64,000 nt of DNA from Inquilinus sp. KBS0705 (GCA_005938025.2 VCCI02000001.1:1302001-1366000), one strand, 5' to 3'. Counted from the stretch's first letter, positions 35,123 through 44,562 are shown. Program-made: numbers and translations. Notes: a model not told the origin generated them from the letters alone.

Positions 35123-35158
35123 AGTTAATTGGCTAAGCACAAGCTTAGCCAATTAACT
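35123..35158. terminator. Perfect 16-bp hairpin after the thioredoxin gene
   Basis: AGTTAATTGGCTAAGC, loop ACAA, then its exact complement ending at 35158. Only a short T-run follows on the plus strand, but the stem is long enough to act as a terminator or mRNA end. Confidence 0.7.
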
Positions 35159-35196
35159 TTCATCTACACATTTGTAATCTTCACATCTTCCCTCCC

Positions 35197-35209
35197 TGCC
35201 AATTTGGCA
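35197..35209. promoter_or_regulatory. Palindrome upstream of htpG
   Basis: TGCCAATTTGGCA is a perfect dyad around T35203, 74 bp before the htpG start. Its place ahead of a chaperone gene makes it a candidate heat-shock operator or promoter element; that is inference. Confidence 0.35.
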
Positions 35210-35282
35210 AATACTTCGCTTTGGAACGGGCATTGTTATTTGGGTTTAGTAAATCATTAAAATTTTCTAAAAACATAGTACC

Positions 35283-37166
35283 ATGCAAGAAAAAGGAACA
35301 ATTTCGATACACACCGAAAACATTTTCCCGATCATTAAAAAATTCTTATACTCTGATACAGAGATATTTCTGCGCGAGTTGGTATCTAACTCCGTTGATG
35401 CAACACAAAAAATAAAACGCCTTGCCTCGCTTGGTAACTACAACGGCGAACTTGGCGACCTGCGTGTTGAGGTTGCCTTTGATGCAGACAAAAAGACCAT
35501 TACCATATCTGATAACGGTATAGGTATGACTGCCGAAGAGATAAAAAAATACATTAACCAGATAGCGTTTTCAGGCGCTACCGAGTTTATGGAGAAGTTT
35601 AAGGAAGCTAAAGATGCCAATGAGATTATTGGTCGCTTTGGTTTGGGCTTTTACTCGGCATTTATGGTGGCGGATAAGGTTGAAATTGAAACCCTAAGTT
35701 ATCAGGATGGCGCTACACCCGCGCACTGGGTATGCGATGGCAGCACCGAGTTTGAAATAAGCGAGGGCAGCCTGGAAGAGCGTGGTACCGAAATAACCCT
35801 GCATATTAATTCTGAATCGGAAGAGTTTTTAAGCGAACACCGTTTACGCGAAATTTTAGATAAGTATTGCAAATTTTTACCTGTGCCTATCAAGTTCGGC
35901 ACCAAAACCGAATCTGTTGAAGATGGAGTTGATGAAGAAGGTAAGGCAAAACATACAGATATTGAGGTTGATAACATTATTAACGATACTAACCCTATAT
36001 GGACAAAGGCACCAAATGAGTTAAAGGACGAAGATTACCTTAAGTTTTACAAAGAACTTTACCCTTTCAGTGAAGACCCATTATTTTGGATTCATTTGAA
36101 TGTTGATTATCCTTTTAACCTTACCGGTGTACTCTATTTCCCTAAGCTGAAAAACGATTTTGAGTTCCAAAAAAACAAGATCAAATTATTTTCCCGCCAG
36201 GTATTTATTACTGATGAGGTAAAAGATATCGTTCCGGAGTTTCTAATGCTTTTACATGGCGTTATAGATTCGCCCGATATCCCATTGAATGTATCGCGTA
36301 GCTTTTTACAGGCCGATAGCAGTGTTAAAAAGATAAACAGCTACATCACTAAAAAAGTGGCTGATAAACTGGCCGACCTGTTTAAAAATGACCGTAAAGC
36401 CTTTGAAGAAAAATGGACAGATATTGGCTTGTTTATAAAATACGGTATGGTGAGCGAAGACAAATTTTATGATAAAGCCAAAGATTATGTTTTGTTAACC
36501 AACACCGCTAAAGAGAACTTTACTTTAGACGAATACAAAGAAAAAGTACAAGGTTTACAGACAGACAAAGATGGCCAGTTGGTATATATTTACACCAACG
36601 ACCCCCAAAAGCAGGATGCTTTTATACAGTCGGCTAATAAAAAGGGTTACGATGTGTTGTTGATGAACTCCCCTATTGATACACACTTTATCAGTCACCT
36701 TGAGCATAAACTTGAAAAAACATCGTTAAAGCGCGTTGATGCCGATGTTGCAGATAAGCTGATCAAAAAAGATGATGCCCCAGAGCATGTGTTAACTGAA
36801 GAGCAGTCGACAAAAATAAAAGAGATATTTGATAAGGCTATTAATAAGCCTGCTTACAAAGTAGAACTGGAAAGCCTTAACCCTGATGAGTTACCTGTAA
36901 CCGTAACTATGGACGAGTTTATGCGCCGTATGAAAGATATGGCTGCCATGGGCGGCGGAATGGGCTTTTACGGCAACATGCCCGACAATTACAAAGTAGT
37001 AGTTAACGGTAACCACAAATTAATTACTCGCATATTGCAGGATGATAATGCAGATGTACAGGCACAATTAGCTAAACAAGCTTTTGATTTGGCCTTACTA
37101 TCGCAAGGTTTATTAACAGGTGCTGAGTTGACAGAGTTTGTTAACCGCAGCGTTAGCCTTATATAA
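35283..37166 (+). CDS. htpG: Chaperone HtpG (bacterial Hsp90)
   Basis: 627 residues, the usual length for HtpG. The N-terminal GHKL ATPase shows all signatures: E32/N36/D39 in RELVSNSVDATQK, DNGIGM at 77-82, and GRFGLGFYSAFMVA from 117. The middle domain has the conserved WIHLNVDYPFNLTGVLYFP and LNVSRSFLQ stretches, and the C-terminal dimerisation domain follows. It is an ATP-dependent cytoplasmic chaperone that helps fold and remodel client proteins. It is a monocistronic unit with hairpins on both sides (35123-35158 and 37187-37217). Confidence 0.98.
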   Translation: MQEKGTISIHTENIFPIIKKFLYSDTEIFLRELVSNSVDATQKIKRLASLGNYNGELGDLRVEVAFDADKKTITISDNGIGMTAEEIKKYINQIAFSGATEFMEKFKEAKDANEIIGRFGLGFYSAFMVADKVEIETLSYQDGATPAHWVCDGSTEFEISEGSLEERGTEITLHINSESEEFLSEHRLREILDKYCKFLPVPIKFGTKTESVEDGVDEEGKAKHTDIEVDNIINDTNPIWTKAPNELKDEDYLKFYKELYPFSEDPLFWIHLNVDYPFNLTGVLYFPKLKNDFEFQKNKIKLFSRQVFITDEVKDIVPEFLMLLHGVIDSPDIPLNVSRSFLQADSSVKKINSYITKKVADKLADLFKNDRKAFEEKWTDIGLFIKYGMVSEDKFYDKAKDYVLLTNTAKENFTLDEYKEKVQGLQTDKDGQLVYIYTNDPQKQDAFIQSANKKGYDVLLMNSPIDTHFISHLEHKLEKTSLKRVDADVADKLIKKDDAPEHVLTEEQSTKIKEIFDKAINKPAYKVELESLNPDELPVTVTMDEFMRRMKDMAAMGGGMGFYGNMPDNYKVVVNGNHKLITRILQDDNADVQAQLAKQAFDLALLSQGLLTGAELTEFVNRSVSLI

Positions 37167-37186
37167 CTTACAGCATAAAAAATAGT

Positions 37187-37217
37187 AAAGCCACCCGAAC
37201 TAAAATCGGGTGGCTTT
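37187..37217 (+). terminator. Terminator after htpG
   Basis: AAAGCCACCCGA / TCGGGTGGCTTT, a 12-bp perfect stem with a 7-base loop, 20 bp after the htpG stop codon, followed by a T-rich stretch. Confidence 0.9.
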
Positions 37218-37354
37218 GTTGTTTAATATATAGCTATTTTAACAATTTTAATATATTTTATGGAAACGCTTTGATAAATACATCCTACTATAAATTGGTT
37301 ATATAGTTTAAACCAAAAGGTGTGTAAAAAGTCTAACAAATATTAAGTTAAAAG

Positions 37355-37873
37355 ATGTTTAAAATGAAAACTTTAGTAAGGATGATGGTTGTTTTGGCAC
37401 TTATTGCGGTCAATATAAAACCAGCTACAGCACAGCAAAGTAAAGCCGATAAAAAGGCAAGTTTAGCAGCTGATGTAAAACAAATGATCGATTCAAAAAA
37501 ATTCACTTTTCAGGCCAATAACATGTACCCGGCTTATGGTGGTTTGCGTTATTTAAATACCACGTATGATGTAACGGTTACTGCAGATAGCGTAATATCT
37601 TACCTGCCCTATTTTGGTGAGGTGTATTCGGGTGCGGGTTATAATAGCAGTACCGATAATGGTATAAAGTTTACGTCAACCGATTTTGACTACAAAAGCC
37701 AGCAGGCTAAAAATGGCAGCTGGAATGTTGTTATTAAACCAAAGGATGTTGGCAATGCCACACAGTTGTTATTTACCGTACAAACCAACGGCCGAACCGA
37801 CCTTGCTGTAATAAGCCAAAACCGCCAGCGGATACGTTTTGACGGTTATTTAAAAGAACAAGCAAAAAAATAA
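37355..37873 (+). CDS. DUF4251 family exported protein
   Basis: 172 residues. ATG at 37355, or at 37364 three codons on, gives a signal peptide ending at ATAQQ near residue 28. The mature part matches the DUF4251 pattern: a YPAYGGLRYLNTTYDVTV segment, then an SYLPYFGEVYSGAGY segment. These small Bacteroidota-specific proteins are expected in the periplasm or outer membrane and their role is unknown. It is only 4 bp upstream of the next small gene, so the two form an operon. Confidence 0.85.
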   Translation: MFKMKTLVRMMVVLALIAVNIKPATAQQSKADKKASLAADVKQMIDSKKFTFQANNMYPAYGGLRYLNTTYDVTVTADSVISYLPYFGEVYSGAGYNSSTDNGIKFTSTDFDYKSQQAKNGSWNVVIKPKDVGNATQLLFTVQTNGRTDLAVISQNRQRIRFDGYLKEQAKK

Positions 37874-37877
37874 AACC

Positions 37878-38141
37878 ATGTTAAAGATAGATCTTCCTTC
37901 AAACATATCACATAATGTATTTGAGCAGTATGGCTTACCCAAGTTGCCAAACGGCACAGATATGGAAATTAACGGCGATGTAATACTGTTATTTGATAGC
38001 GAGGAACAGGCTGTTGCCTACCTTGATGAGTTAGAAGATCATTCCTCTTCGCTGGATAATGATACACCCGAAAAAGGCATCATTAACACGTTGGTTAGCG
38101 TTATAAGTAACGATGAATTTGTACAGACTTATTTGCAATAG
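37878..38141 (+). CDS. Small acidic protein of unknown function
   Basis: 87 residues, ATG at 37878, 4 bp after the DUF4251 gene. No signal peptide or membrane segment. The composition is strongly acidic, with a DELEDHSSSLDND stretch; no family recognised. Its last codons form the left arm of a terminator hairpin (38113-38161). Tight coupling to the upstream gene and good codon usage support it as a real gene. Confidence 0.7.
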   Translation: MLKIDLPSNISHNVFEQYGLPKLPNGTDMEINGDVILLFDSEEQAVAYLDELEDHSSSLDNDTPEKGIINTLVSVISNDEFVQTYLQ

Positions 38142-38161
38142 CCTGCACAAATTCATTTTTA
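38113..38161 (+). terminator. Terminator overlapping the end of the 87-residue gene
   Basis: ATGAATTTGTACAG (38113-38126) pairs with 38143-38156 at 13 of 14 positions, followed by a T-rich run. The left arm is coding sequence, and the stop codon TAG lies in the loop. On the minus strand it may also serve the convergent gene ending at 38163. Confidence 0.75.
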
Positions 38162-38162
38162 T

Positions 38163-39089
38163 TTAAGCGTTTAAATTCTTATCTATATAAGCAAAGCTGC
38201 TTTGTATGCTTGCAAGCGCGTCTTTAGGCATATCGTGCTCTACAAAAAAGCTATCCATTCCCGCGGTTTTTGCCGCCGCAAAAATTGGTTTAAAATCAAT
38301 GGTGCCGCTACCTACAGGTAATATAATCTCCCTGGCTGCATCCAAATCCTTAACATGCCATAGCGGGAAACGACCCGGATTTTGCTTAAACAATTCAACC
38401 GGATTTTTGCCGGCTTTAACTGCCCATGCCAGGTCAAGTTCCATTTTTACGTGTTTGCTGTCTGTTTCTGATAACAGCAGGTCGTAAGGCACTTTACCAT
38501 CCATAGCCTTAAACTCCATATCATGATTATGATAGGCAAATATTAATCCTGCCTTTGTAGCAGCTTCACCTGTTTTATTTAATACCGCTATAGATGCTTT
38601 AAGTTCGTCCATATTACCGGTTGGCGTATTAGCGCAAACCAGGTATTTAACACCGCCTTCGGCAGCTTCATCAACCAGTTGCTGCATATTATCTTGTAGG
38701 TTAGCCATTACAGGTATAGTCATTGGCTTACCATCGGGCATGGTTGGCATTTTAGCACCTGCCGGCAATTTAAATGGTGCACCCAATACATGGTGCGATT
38801 TCCATTTCATCCCAAGGTCGTTTACTACGGCTTTAAACTCTTTGGGTTTCATTCCATAATAGCCACCTTTTCTGCTAAATGCCGATTCTATTTCTTTATA
38901 GCCGGTTGCTGCTATTTGGCTTAAGGTGCCTTTTACATCGTTATCTATAGATGTAAAAAAGGTAAATAACTGCACACCTACCGGGTGTTTGGCCATATTT
39001 AATATTGATGCAGCTTTACCCGATAAAACTGCGCTGCTAAGCACCAAAGTGCCTGTACTTTGCAAAAACTTGCGCCTGTTAAAATTCAT
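38163..39089 (-). CDS. Tat-exported sugar phosphate isomerase/epimerase-like TIM-barrel protein
   Basis: 308 residues. The N-terminus carries a twin-arginine signal (NRRKFLQSTG, then a hydrophobic stretch), so the protein is exported folded, probably with a bound metal. The rest matches the xylose-isomerase-like TIM-barrel (AP endonuclease 2) family: GVQLFTF, SHHVLGAPF, FAYHNHDMEF, ELDLAWAVKAGK and LWHVKDLD, with His/Glu/Asp metal ligands at barrel strand ends. Members act on sugars or inositols; the exact substrate cannot be told. It is monocistronic, about 100 bp downstream of the glucosidase gene on the same strand. Confidence 0.85.
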   Translation of the reverse strand: MNFNRRKFLQSTGTLVLSSAVLSGKAASILNMAKHPVGVQLFTFFTSIDNDVKGTLSQIAATGYKEIESAFSRKGGYYGMKPKEFKAVVNDLGMKWKSHHVLGAPFKLPAGAKMPTMPDGKPMTIPVMANLQDNMQQLVDEAAEGGVKYLVCANTPTGNMDELKASIAVLNKTGEAATKAGLIFAYHNHDMEFKAMDGKVPYDLLLSETDSKHVKMELDLAWAVKAGKNPVELFKQNPGRFPLWHVKDLDAAREIILPVGSGTIDFKPIFAAAKTAGMDSFFVEHDMPKDALASIQSSFAYIDKNLNA

Positions 39090-39192
39090 TTTTTTGGTAA
39101 TTTAGTTTACTTGGTTTAAGTAAATCTAAATCAAAAAAGCGAATAAAAAAATTATTGTGTCAATAAAACACAATAACATTAATATTTGCCTG

Positions 39193-41796
39193 TTAATGAT
39201 ATAGACAGTTGGCTATCAGGCCTGTCCAGCCGGTTTGGTGCGACGCGCCTAAGCCACGGCCATTATCGCCATCAAAGTATTCGTAAAACTGTATATGATC
39301 TTTAAAATTCGCGTCGGTTTGAATTATATCGCTGTTGCCGTCGGCTGCCCTCTTCCCATTTTCGTCGCGTAAAAACAGTCTTGATATACGGCTATATATC
39401 TCGTTGGCAACATCTTTTAAATTCATCATATTGCCCGACCCTGTAGGGCACTCTACTTGCAGGTCGTCGCCATAGTATTCATAAAAATTATTCAGGCTTT
39501 CAATGATAAGGTAGTTGATAGGCACCCAAACTGGGCCACGCCAGTTACTGTTGCCGCCAAACATGGGTATATCACTTTCGGCAGGGGTATATTTTATGCT
39601 GAATTGCGAGCCGTTCATGTTAATACTAAACGGGTTATTTAAATGGTATTTCGAAACCGACCGTATGCCATAAGGGCTTAAAAATTCATTCTCGTCCAGC
39701 ATGTACTTTAATATGCCTATCATACGGTGGCCACGTAACAGGCTAATTAAATGTTTGCCCGAGCTATTCTTTACATCCCAGCGCGATACCAGCGAAGACA
39801 GATCGGGCCGGTTGGCGGTAAACCAATCCATCCTGTCGCTAAATATGGGGTTATTGGCTATATCTGCATCATCTAATACCTCTGTAGCAAATAAGGGTAT
39901 GAAACCTACAATACTGCGCACTTTCATTTTCTCGGCGCTGCCATCTGCAAAACGTAGCTGGTCGTAAAAAAAGCTTTCTTCCTCATCCCATAAGCCGCTA
40001 CGGCCACCTTCGCCCAGGCTGGACATAGCACCTGATATATAAATAAAATGCTCGAAGTACTTAGAAGCGATATCAGCATATGCTTTATTGGTCACCGCAA
40101 GCTCGGCAGCAATACGCAACAGGTTAAGCGAGTACATTGCCATCCAACTGGTGCCATCCACTTGTTCCAGATGCGCCCCGTTTGAGAACTTGGTATTACG
40201 ATCAAATACCCCAATATTATCCAGGCCTAAAAAGCCGCCTTCAAATATGTTGTTTCCTGCTTCGTCTTTACGGTTAACCCACCAGGTAAAGTTGATCATC
40301 AACTTATGAAATATGCGCTCTAAAAAGTAAGTATCGCCTTTGCCCCCATTTGCCTTTTTATCCTGCAGGTAAACCTTCCAGGTAACCATGGCATGTACTG
40401 GCGGGTTGGCATCTTCAAAATTCCATTCGTAAGCAGGTAGTTGCCCATTGGGGTGCATATACCAATCGCGTATCAGTAATGTTAGCTGGCTTTTTGTAAA
40501 GGCCATATCAATATTAGCCAGCGGTATGCAATGAAAAGCCAGATCCCAGGCGGCAAACCAGGGGTATTCCCATTTATCGGGCATCGATATAATGTCGCCA
40601 CGGTTGTTAAAATGTTGCCAGCTATGGTTACGCCCGTTCAGGCGTTCGGCAGGTGGTGTTGGCTCTGATGGGTCGCCTGTAAGCCATTGGTGTATATCAT
40701 AGTAATAGAACTGCTTGTTCCATAACATTCCGGCATAAGCCTGGCGCTGTATGGCAGCACGTTCGTCGTTATTTTGATTGGGTTGTATGGCTTTATAAAA
40801 TTCATCCGCCTCTTGCTGCCGCGATTGAAATATGGTCTCAAAATCGTCGAATACAACATCAGCATTAGGCGATAGCCTTAACCGTATAGTTGTACTTTGC
40901 TGTGCCGGTATGGTGATATCATAATTAATGGCAGCCTTTGTACCTGTTTTATCAGCGTTGATTGACTTGTCGCCGTTTATGATATAATTATTTATCCCGT
41001 CCTTATAAAACTGTTTATCATCGCCTGTATTAAAAAAGCGCCTGGTATTTGTTTCATTATCACAAAACAATGTTTCGGCTTCCTTCTCGGCAGCTAAAAA
41101 AAGCTGACCTAACTGTTTATGGTAAATACTAATATGCTTGTTGTCGCCAGCTTTAAGCGAAGGTTTATCACTATCGTACCCCCATGCCCATGTATTACGA
41201 AACCAAAGGGTTGGCAACACATTTAAACTTGCATCAGTATTACCACGGTTATGTACAGTTATTTTTATGAGGATATCATCCTTACCCTGCTTGGCATATT
41301 CTACAAAAACATCAAAATATTCGTCATTGTTAAAAGTGCCTGTATCAATTATCTCAAATTCGGGCTGGTCGCGGCCTCTTTTTTTTGCTTCTGCAACCAG
41401 TTGATCGTAAGGGAAGGCCTGCTGCGGATATTTGTACAGCATTTTCATATACGAGTGGGTTGGCGTGTTATCCAGGTAATAATACAGTTCTTTTACATCC
41501 TCGCCATGGTTGCCTTCCGAATTGCTTAAACCAAAGTAGCGCTCTTTAAGTATACGGTCCTTTTTATTCCAAAGCGCTATTGCGAAACATAAATGCTGGC
41601 CTATATCGCAAATTCCCGCAATACCTTCTTCGCCCCACCGGTAGGCTTTACTACGGGCCATGTCATGAGTAACATAGTTCCAGGCATCCCCATTGGCGCT
41701 ATAATCTTCGCGTACCGTTCCCCACTGGCGGTCGCTAACGTAAGGGCCCCATTTTTTCCAACCTGTAGTTTTTAACCTATCCTGCTCTGCGCCCAT
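39193..41796 (-). CDS. GH63-like glucosidase (MGH1-like glycoside hydrolase)
   Basis: 867 residues with no signal peptide, so cytoplasmic. The opening RWGEEGIAGICD and the later WDLAFHCIPLA, EWNFEDANPPVHAM and GGNSNWRGPVWVPINYLIIE match the large (alpha/alpha)6-barrel glucosidases annotated as GH63 or MGH1-like. The acidic residues in those stretches are the likely catalytic pair, though I cannot pin them. It hydrolyses alpha-glucosides or a related sugar, with substrate uncertain. It lies 9 bp downstream of the M19 dipeptidase gene as the last gene of a four-gene operon, an odd partner for three amino-acid enzymes. Confidence 0.85.
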   Translation of the reverse strand: MGAEQDRLKTTGWKKWGPYVSDRQWGTVREDYSANGDAWNYVTHDMARSKAYRWGEEGIAGICDIGQHLCFAIALWNKKDRILKERYFGLSNSEGNHGEDVKELYYYLDNTPTHSYMKMLYKYPQQAFPYDQLVAEAKKRGRDQPEFEIIDTGTFNNDEYFDVFVEYAKQGKDDILIKITVHNRGNTDASLNVLPTLWFRNTWAWGYDSDKPSLKAGDNKHISIYHKQLGQLFLAAEKEAETLFCDNETNTRRFFNTGDDKQFYKDGINNYIINGDKSINADKTGTKAAINYDITIPAQQSTTIRLRLSPNADVVFDDFETIFQSRQQEADEFYKAIQPNQNNDERAAIQRQAYAGMLWNKQFYYYDIHQWLTGDPSEPTPPAERLNGRNHSWQHFNNRGDIISMPDKWEYPWFAAWDLAFHCIPLANIDMAFTKSQLTLLIRDWYMHPNGQLPAYEWNFEDANPPVHAMVTWKVYLQDKKANGGKGDTYFLERIFHKLMINFTWWVNRKDEAGNNIFEGGFLGLDNIGVFDRNTKFSNGAHLEQVDGTSWMAMYSLNLLRIAAELAVTNKAYADIASKYFEHFIYISGAMSSLGEGGRSGLWDEEESFFYDQLRFADGSAEKMKVRSIVGFIPLFATEVLDDADIANNPIFSDRMDWFTANRPDLSSLVSRWDVKNSSGKHLISLLRGHRMIGILKYMLDENEFLSPYGIRSVSKYHLNNPFSINMNGSQFSIKYTPAESDIPMFGGNSNWRGPVWVPINYLIIESLNNFYEYYGDDLQVECPTGSGNMMNLKDVANEIYSRISRLFLRDENGKRAADGNSDIIQTDANFKDHIQFYEYFDGDNGRGLGASHQTGWTGLIANCLYH

Positions 41797-41805
41797 ATCT
41801 TTCGT

Positions 41806-42876
41806 TTATTTCCACGCGTTTCTTAAAAAGCGCAGCCAGTTACCATACATCATATTTTCAATATCCGTTTCGGTATAGCCACGTTTTTTTAATAGACCAG
41901 GTACCTTTTGCATATCGGCAATGGTTTCCAGGTCATAGGGGCATTGCTCACGCCCAAATGCGCCATCTAAATCGGTACCCATACCTACGTGCTGTGTATT
42001 GCCTGCAATCTGGCAAATATGATCGATATGATTTACCATAACATCCAAATTGCAATTCATTTTACGTGGCGTTGACTCTCCTCTTACCCAATTGGGCACC
42101 ATCATCCAGGCATCAAGGGCTGCGCCTATTACCGCGCCACGGTCAATTAACGCCTTTATCATCTCATCGCTGTACTGGCGGTTGTGGTTTACCAATGCGC
42201 GGCAATTGTTATGGCTTGCCCAAATATTACCGCCAAAATTATCAAGTGCCTGCCAAAAGGCGTCATCGCATAAATGGGTGGCATCTAATATTATATTAAG
42301 CCGTTCCATTTCTTTTAACAAGTCGATACCATTTTGCCCCATTTTGCCTGTTGCATCGGTGCCATTGGCATACCTGCCGGGGCCGTAATGTGCAGGCCCT
42401 ATTGCACGCAAACCATTTTGGTATGCCCCGTCTAAGTAACTTATGTCGACAATTGAGTCTGCACCTTCTAAACTTAATATATAGCCTATTGGCTTATTGG
42501 CGTTGTCTTCGCCATTACACCAATTTTGCAGATGCTTTTCAAGGGATTCCAGGTTGTATACCCGGTACATTTCGCCTGCGTCTTCCATGACATTATAGTA
42601 AGCCAGTTGCCCTTGGGTTTGTGCCCAGGCCTGCGCCGGTGAGTGCCAGCCGGGTAAAGTATTACCGGGTGCAACATAACGGCCTATTTGTGTAGCTACT
42701 ACCAAGCCAATGTTGCCTTTACGCAATTCGGGGAATGATACAACTGCCTTGGCACGGTCGGGTTTATCAGATAACCCAAGTTCACGCTGGTTTATTTCGG
42801 CGACCGGCCGGGTAAGGTCGCGGTTCCATTCCAGGGCGTTCATACTTAAGTCTAAATGGGCATCAATAATAAACAT
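41806..42876 (-). CDS. M19 family membrane-dipeptidase-like enzyme
   Basis: 356 residues. The first metal site HLD appears at the N-terminus (IIDAHLDLSMN), the bridging Glu in LSLEGADSIVD, later ligands in LDATHLC and SHNNCRALVNHNRQ, and GTDLDGAFG near the end. This is the renal-dipeptidase/M19 zinc amidohydrolase fold. The family cleaves dipeptides, often with a D-amino acid at the C-terminal position. No signal peptide is seen, so it acts in the cytoplasm. It is flanked by the D-threonine-aldolase-like gene (9 bp) and the glucosidase (9 bp). Confidence 0.9.
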   Translation of the reverse strand: MFIIDAHLDLSMNALEWNRDLTRPVAEINQRELGLSDKPDRAKAVVSFPELRKGNIGLVVATQIGRYVAPGNTLPGWHSPAQAWAQTQGQLAYYNVMEDAGEMYRVYNLESLEKHLQNWCNGEDNANKPIGYILSLEGADSIVDISYLDGAYQNGLRAIGPAHYGPGRYANGTDATGKMGQNGIDLLKEMERLNIILDATHLCDDAFWQALDNFGGNIWASHNNCRALVNHNRQYSDEMIKALIDRGAVIGAALDAWMMVPNWVRGESTPRKMNCNLDVMVNHIDHICQIAGNTQHVGMGTDLDGAFGREQCPYDLETIADMQKVPGLLKKRGYTETDIENMMYGNWLRFLRNAWK

Positions 42877-42885
42877 TGTGTATTG

Positions 42886-43995
42886 CTAAATTGTTATTTT
42901 CCGGTCGCGCGCTATATTCAACCATTCACCCGTAACGTCTTCATTTTCAATAGTAATAGCGCGCTCATATAAAGCTATAGTAGGGCAAATGTGGTAAGGT
43001 AAGCCATATAAAATATCCCCTACTTTAAATTGATGATCTCCTCCTGCGTCTATTACTAAATGTTCTTCGCTTTGGCTTATAAATTTAAGTTTGGGTGCAT
43101 TTAAAAAGTATATTCTTTTATTTAGTTCATTCTCTGCCGATACCGATTTATGCCCAACATCTAAACAAAGCTTAGTTTCATCGGGTAAGGATATAACGCG
43201 GGTAACGATCAACGCAGCTGTCTGAAATTCCTGCTCAGGGAATGCCAACTGATACCCCCTATCCCAATAAACAAAAGTACCGGGGCTGCATTCTACATCG
43301 TTACGCACGGCTAATATTGGATACGTTGGGGAACCGCCTGCAATTACAACCGGTTTAGCATGGCCATTAGCTTGTATAGCGGCAACAAGTTTAATAACAG
43401 GCGCCATAGCATTATCGCTCTTAATTTGCCGGGTTACATAATCACTATCGTGTATATGGCCGTCATAGGCATGCAAGCCTAATAGTTTTATCCCGTCCAT
43501 AGCCATACATTCCTCATATAACAGTAAGGCGTCGGCAGGGATGATACCTGTACGGTTCATACCAATATTAAGATCGATATAAACCGGTATAGTTATATCA
43601 GCATTTAAAGCCGCTGTGGCGATAGTTTGGGCAGTAGCAACATTATCTACCACACAAGAGTAAGAAGTGTCCTTATAGGCTGTTATAAGCCTAATAAACC
43701 GTTTCAATTTTGGCCCCACCGGTTGGTAAGCCAATAGCACATCAGGGGCATCGCACATACCTAACATTTCGGCTTCGGAAATGGTTGCACATTTAAACCT
43801 GGTGATACCGGCCTGCAGCATTAATTTGCTAACCTCGGAACTTTTATGTGTTTTAACATGCGGGCGTAAACGCTGTACGTCAGTTATAAAGGTTTTTACC
43901 AAAGCAATATTGTGTTTTACCCTATCAGGGTAAACTACCAATGTGGGGGTATCCAGTTCGGCTACGTTATTAATATTGTACCAGTTATTGGCCAT
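42886..43995 (-). CDS. D-threonine-aldolase-like PLP enzyme (alanine racemase N-terminal fold)
   Basis: 369 residues. The PLP-binding lysine lies in RPHVKTHKS near the N-terminus, and GGSPTYP marks the phosphate-binding region. The C-terminal domain carries the HxC metal motif (LPYHICPT) typical of D-threonine aldolase / D-serine dehydratase relatives. It probably cleaves or dehydrates a D-hydroxy amino acid. It starts 3 bp after the RidA gene, so it is translationally linked to an enzyme that removes reactive enamine/imine products, which fits a dehydratase-type reaction. Confidence 0.9.
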   Translation of the reverse strand: MANNWYNINNVAELDTPTLVVYPDRVKHNIALVKTFITDVQRLRPHVKTHKSSEVSKLMLQAGITRFKCATISEAEMLGMCDAPDVLLAYQPVGPKLKRFIRLITAYKDTSYSCVVDNVATAQTIATAALNADITIPVYIDLNIGMNRTGIIPADALLLYEECMAMDGIKLLGLHAYDGHIHDSDYVTRQIKSDNAMAPVIKLVAAIQANGHAKPVVIAGGSPTYPILAVRNDVECSPGTFVYWDRGYQLAFPEQEFQTAALIVTRVISLPDETKLCLDVGHKSVSAENELNKRIYFLNAPKLKFISQSEEHLVIDAGGDHQFKVGDILYGLPYHICPTIALYERAITIENEDVTGEWLNIARDRKITI

Positions 43996-43998
43996 GGT

Positions 43999-44463
43999 TT
44001 AAACCAATTCAAATAAAGCTTCAATTTCAACAGGTATATTGTCGGGTAACGAGCCCATACCTACCGCACTGCGCACGCCTATACCATTGTCTTCGCCCCA
44101 AACGCTGGCAAATAATTCGCTTGCGCCGTTAATAATAAATGGGTGTTTCTCAAAATCTGATTTGCAGTTAACCATGCCCAATACTTTTATAACGCGTTTA
44201 ACCCTATCCAGGCTGCCTAAATTAGCTTTAATGGTGGCCAGCATAGCTAAACCTACCTGCTTTGCCGCAAGCTTACCCTCTTCGGGTGTCATATCTTCGC
44301 CAATGCGGCCAATTATTAAGCTACCATCATCTTTTACTGTGCCGTGGCCCGATAGATACAGGTACTTGCCATCAATTAAACATGGTTTATAAACACCCAG
44401 CGGCTTTGGTGCGGGTGGCAGGCTTAAACCCAATTCTTTAAAGTTTTGTTCAGCTGAATTCAT
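43999..44463 (-). CDS. RidA (YjgF/YER057c/UK114) family protein
   Basis: 154 residues. The family core is visible: LYLSGHGTVKDDG, the conserved Arg in GVRSAVGMGSLP, and the closing VEIEALFEL with its Glu. RidA proteins hydrolyse enamine/imine intermediates released by PLP enzymes and so protect other PLP enzymes. It is slightly longer than the 128-residue E. coli RidA, as in the RidA subgroups with an N-terminal extension. It is the first gene of the operon with the D-threonine-aldolase-like enzyme, M19 dipeptidase and glucosidase. Confidence 0.92.
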   Translation of the reverse strand: MNSAEQNFKELGLSLPPAPKPLGVYKPCLIDGKYLYLSGHGTVKDDGSLIIGRIGEDMTPEEGKLAAKQVGLAMLATIKANLGSLDRVKRVIKVLGMVNCKSDFEKHPFIINGASELFASVWGEDNGIGVRSAVGMGSLPDNIPVEIEALFELV

Positions 44464-44508
44464 AATGTAAAACTATTATTTAAAAACAAATTAGCATCAC
44501 CCATAAAC

Positions 44509-44541
44509 AAAAAAAGCCCCCCGGTAAAACCAGGGGACTTT
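44509..44541 (-). terminator. Terminator after the outer-membrane protein gene
   Basis: On the minus strand AAAGTCCCCTGGT, a TTT loop, then ACCGGGGGGCTTT, followed by a seven-T run. It separates the operon ending at 44563 from the RidA operon. Confidence 0.9.
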
Positions 44542-44562
44542 CGCTTTATATAACCCTTTTAA

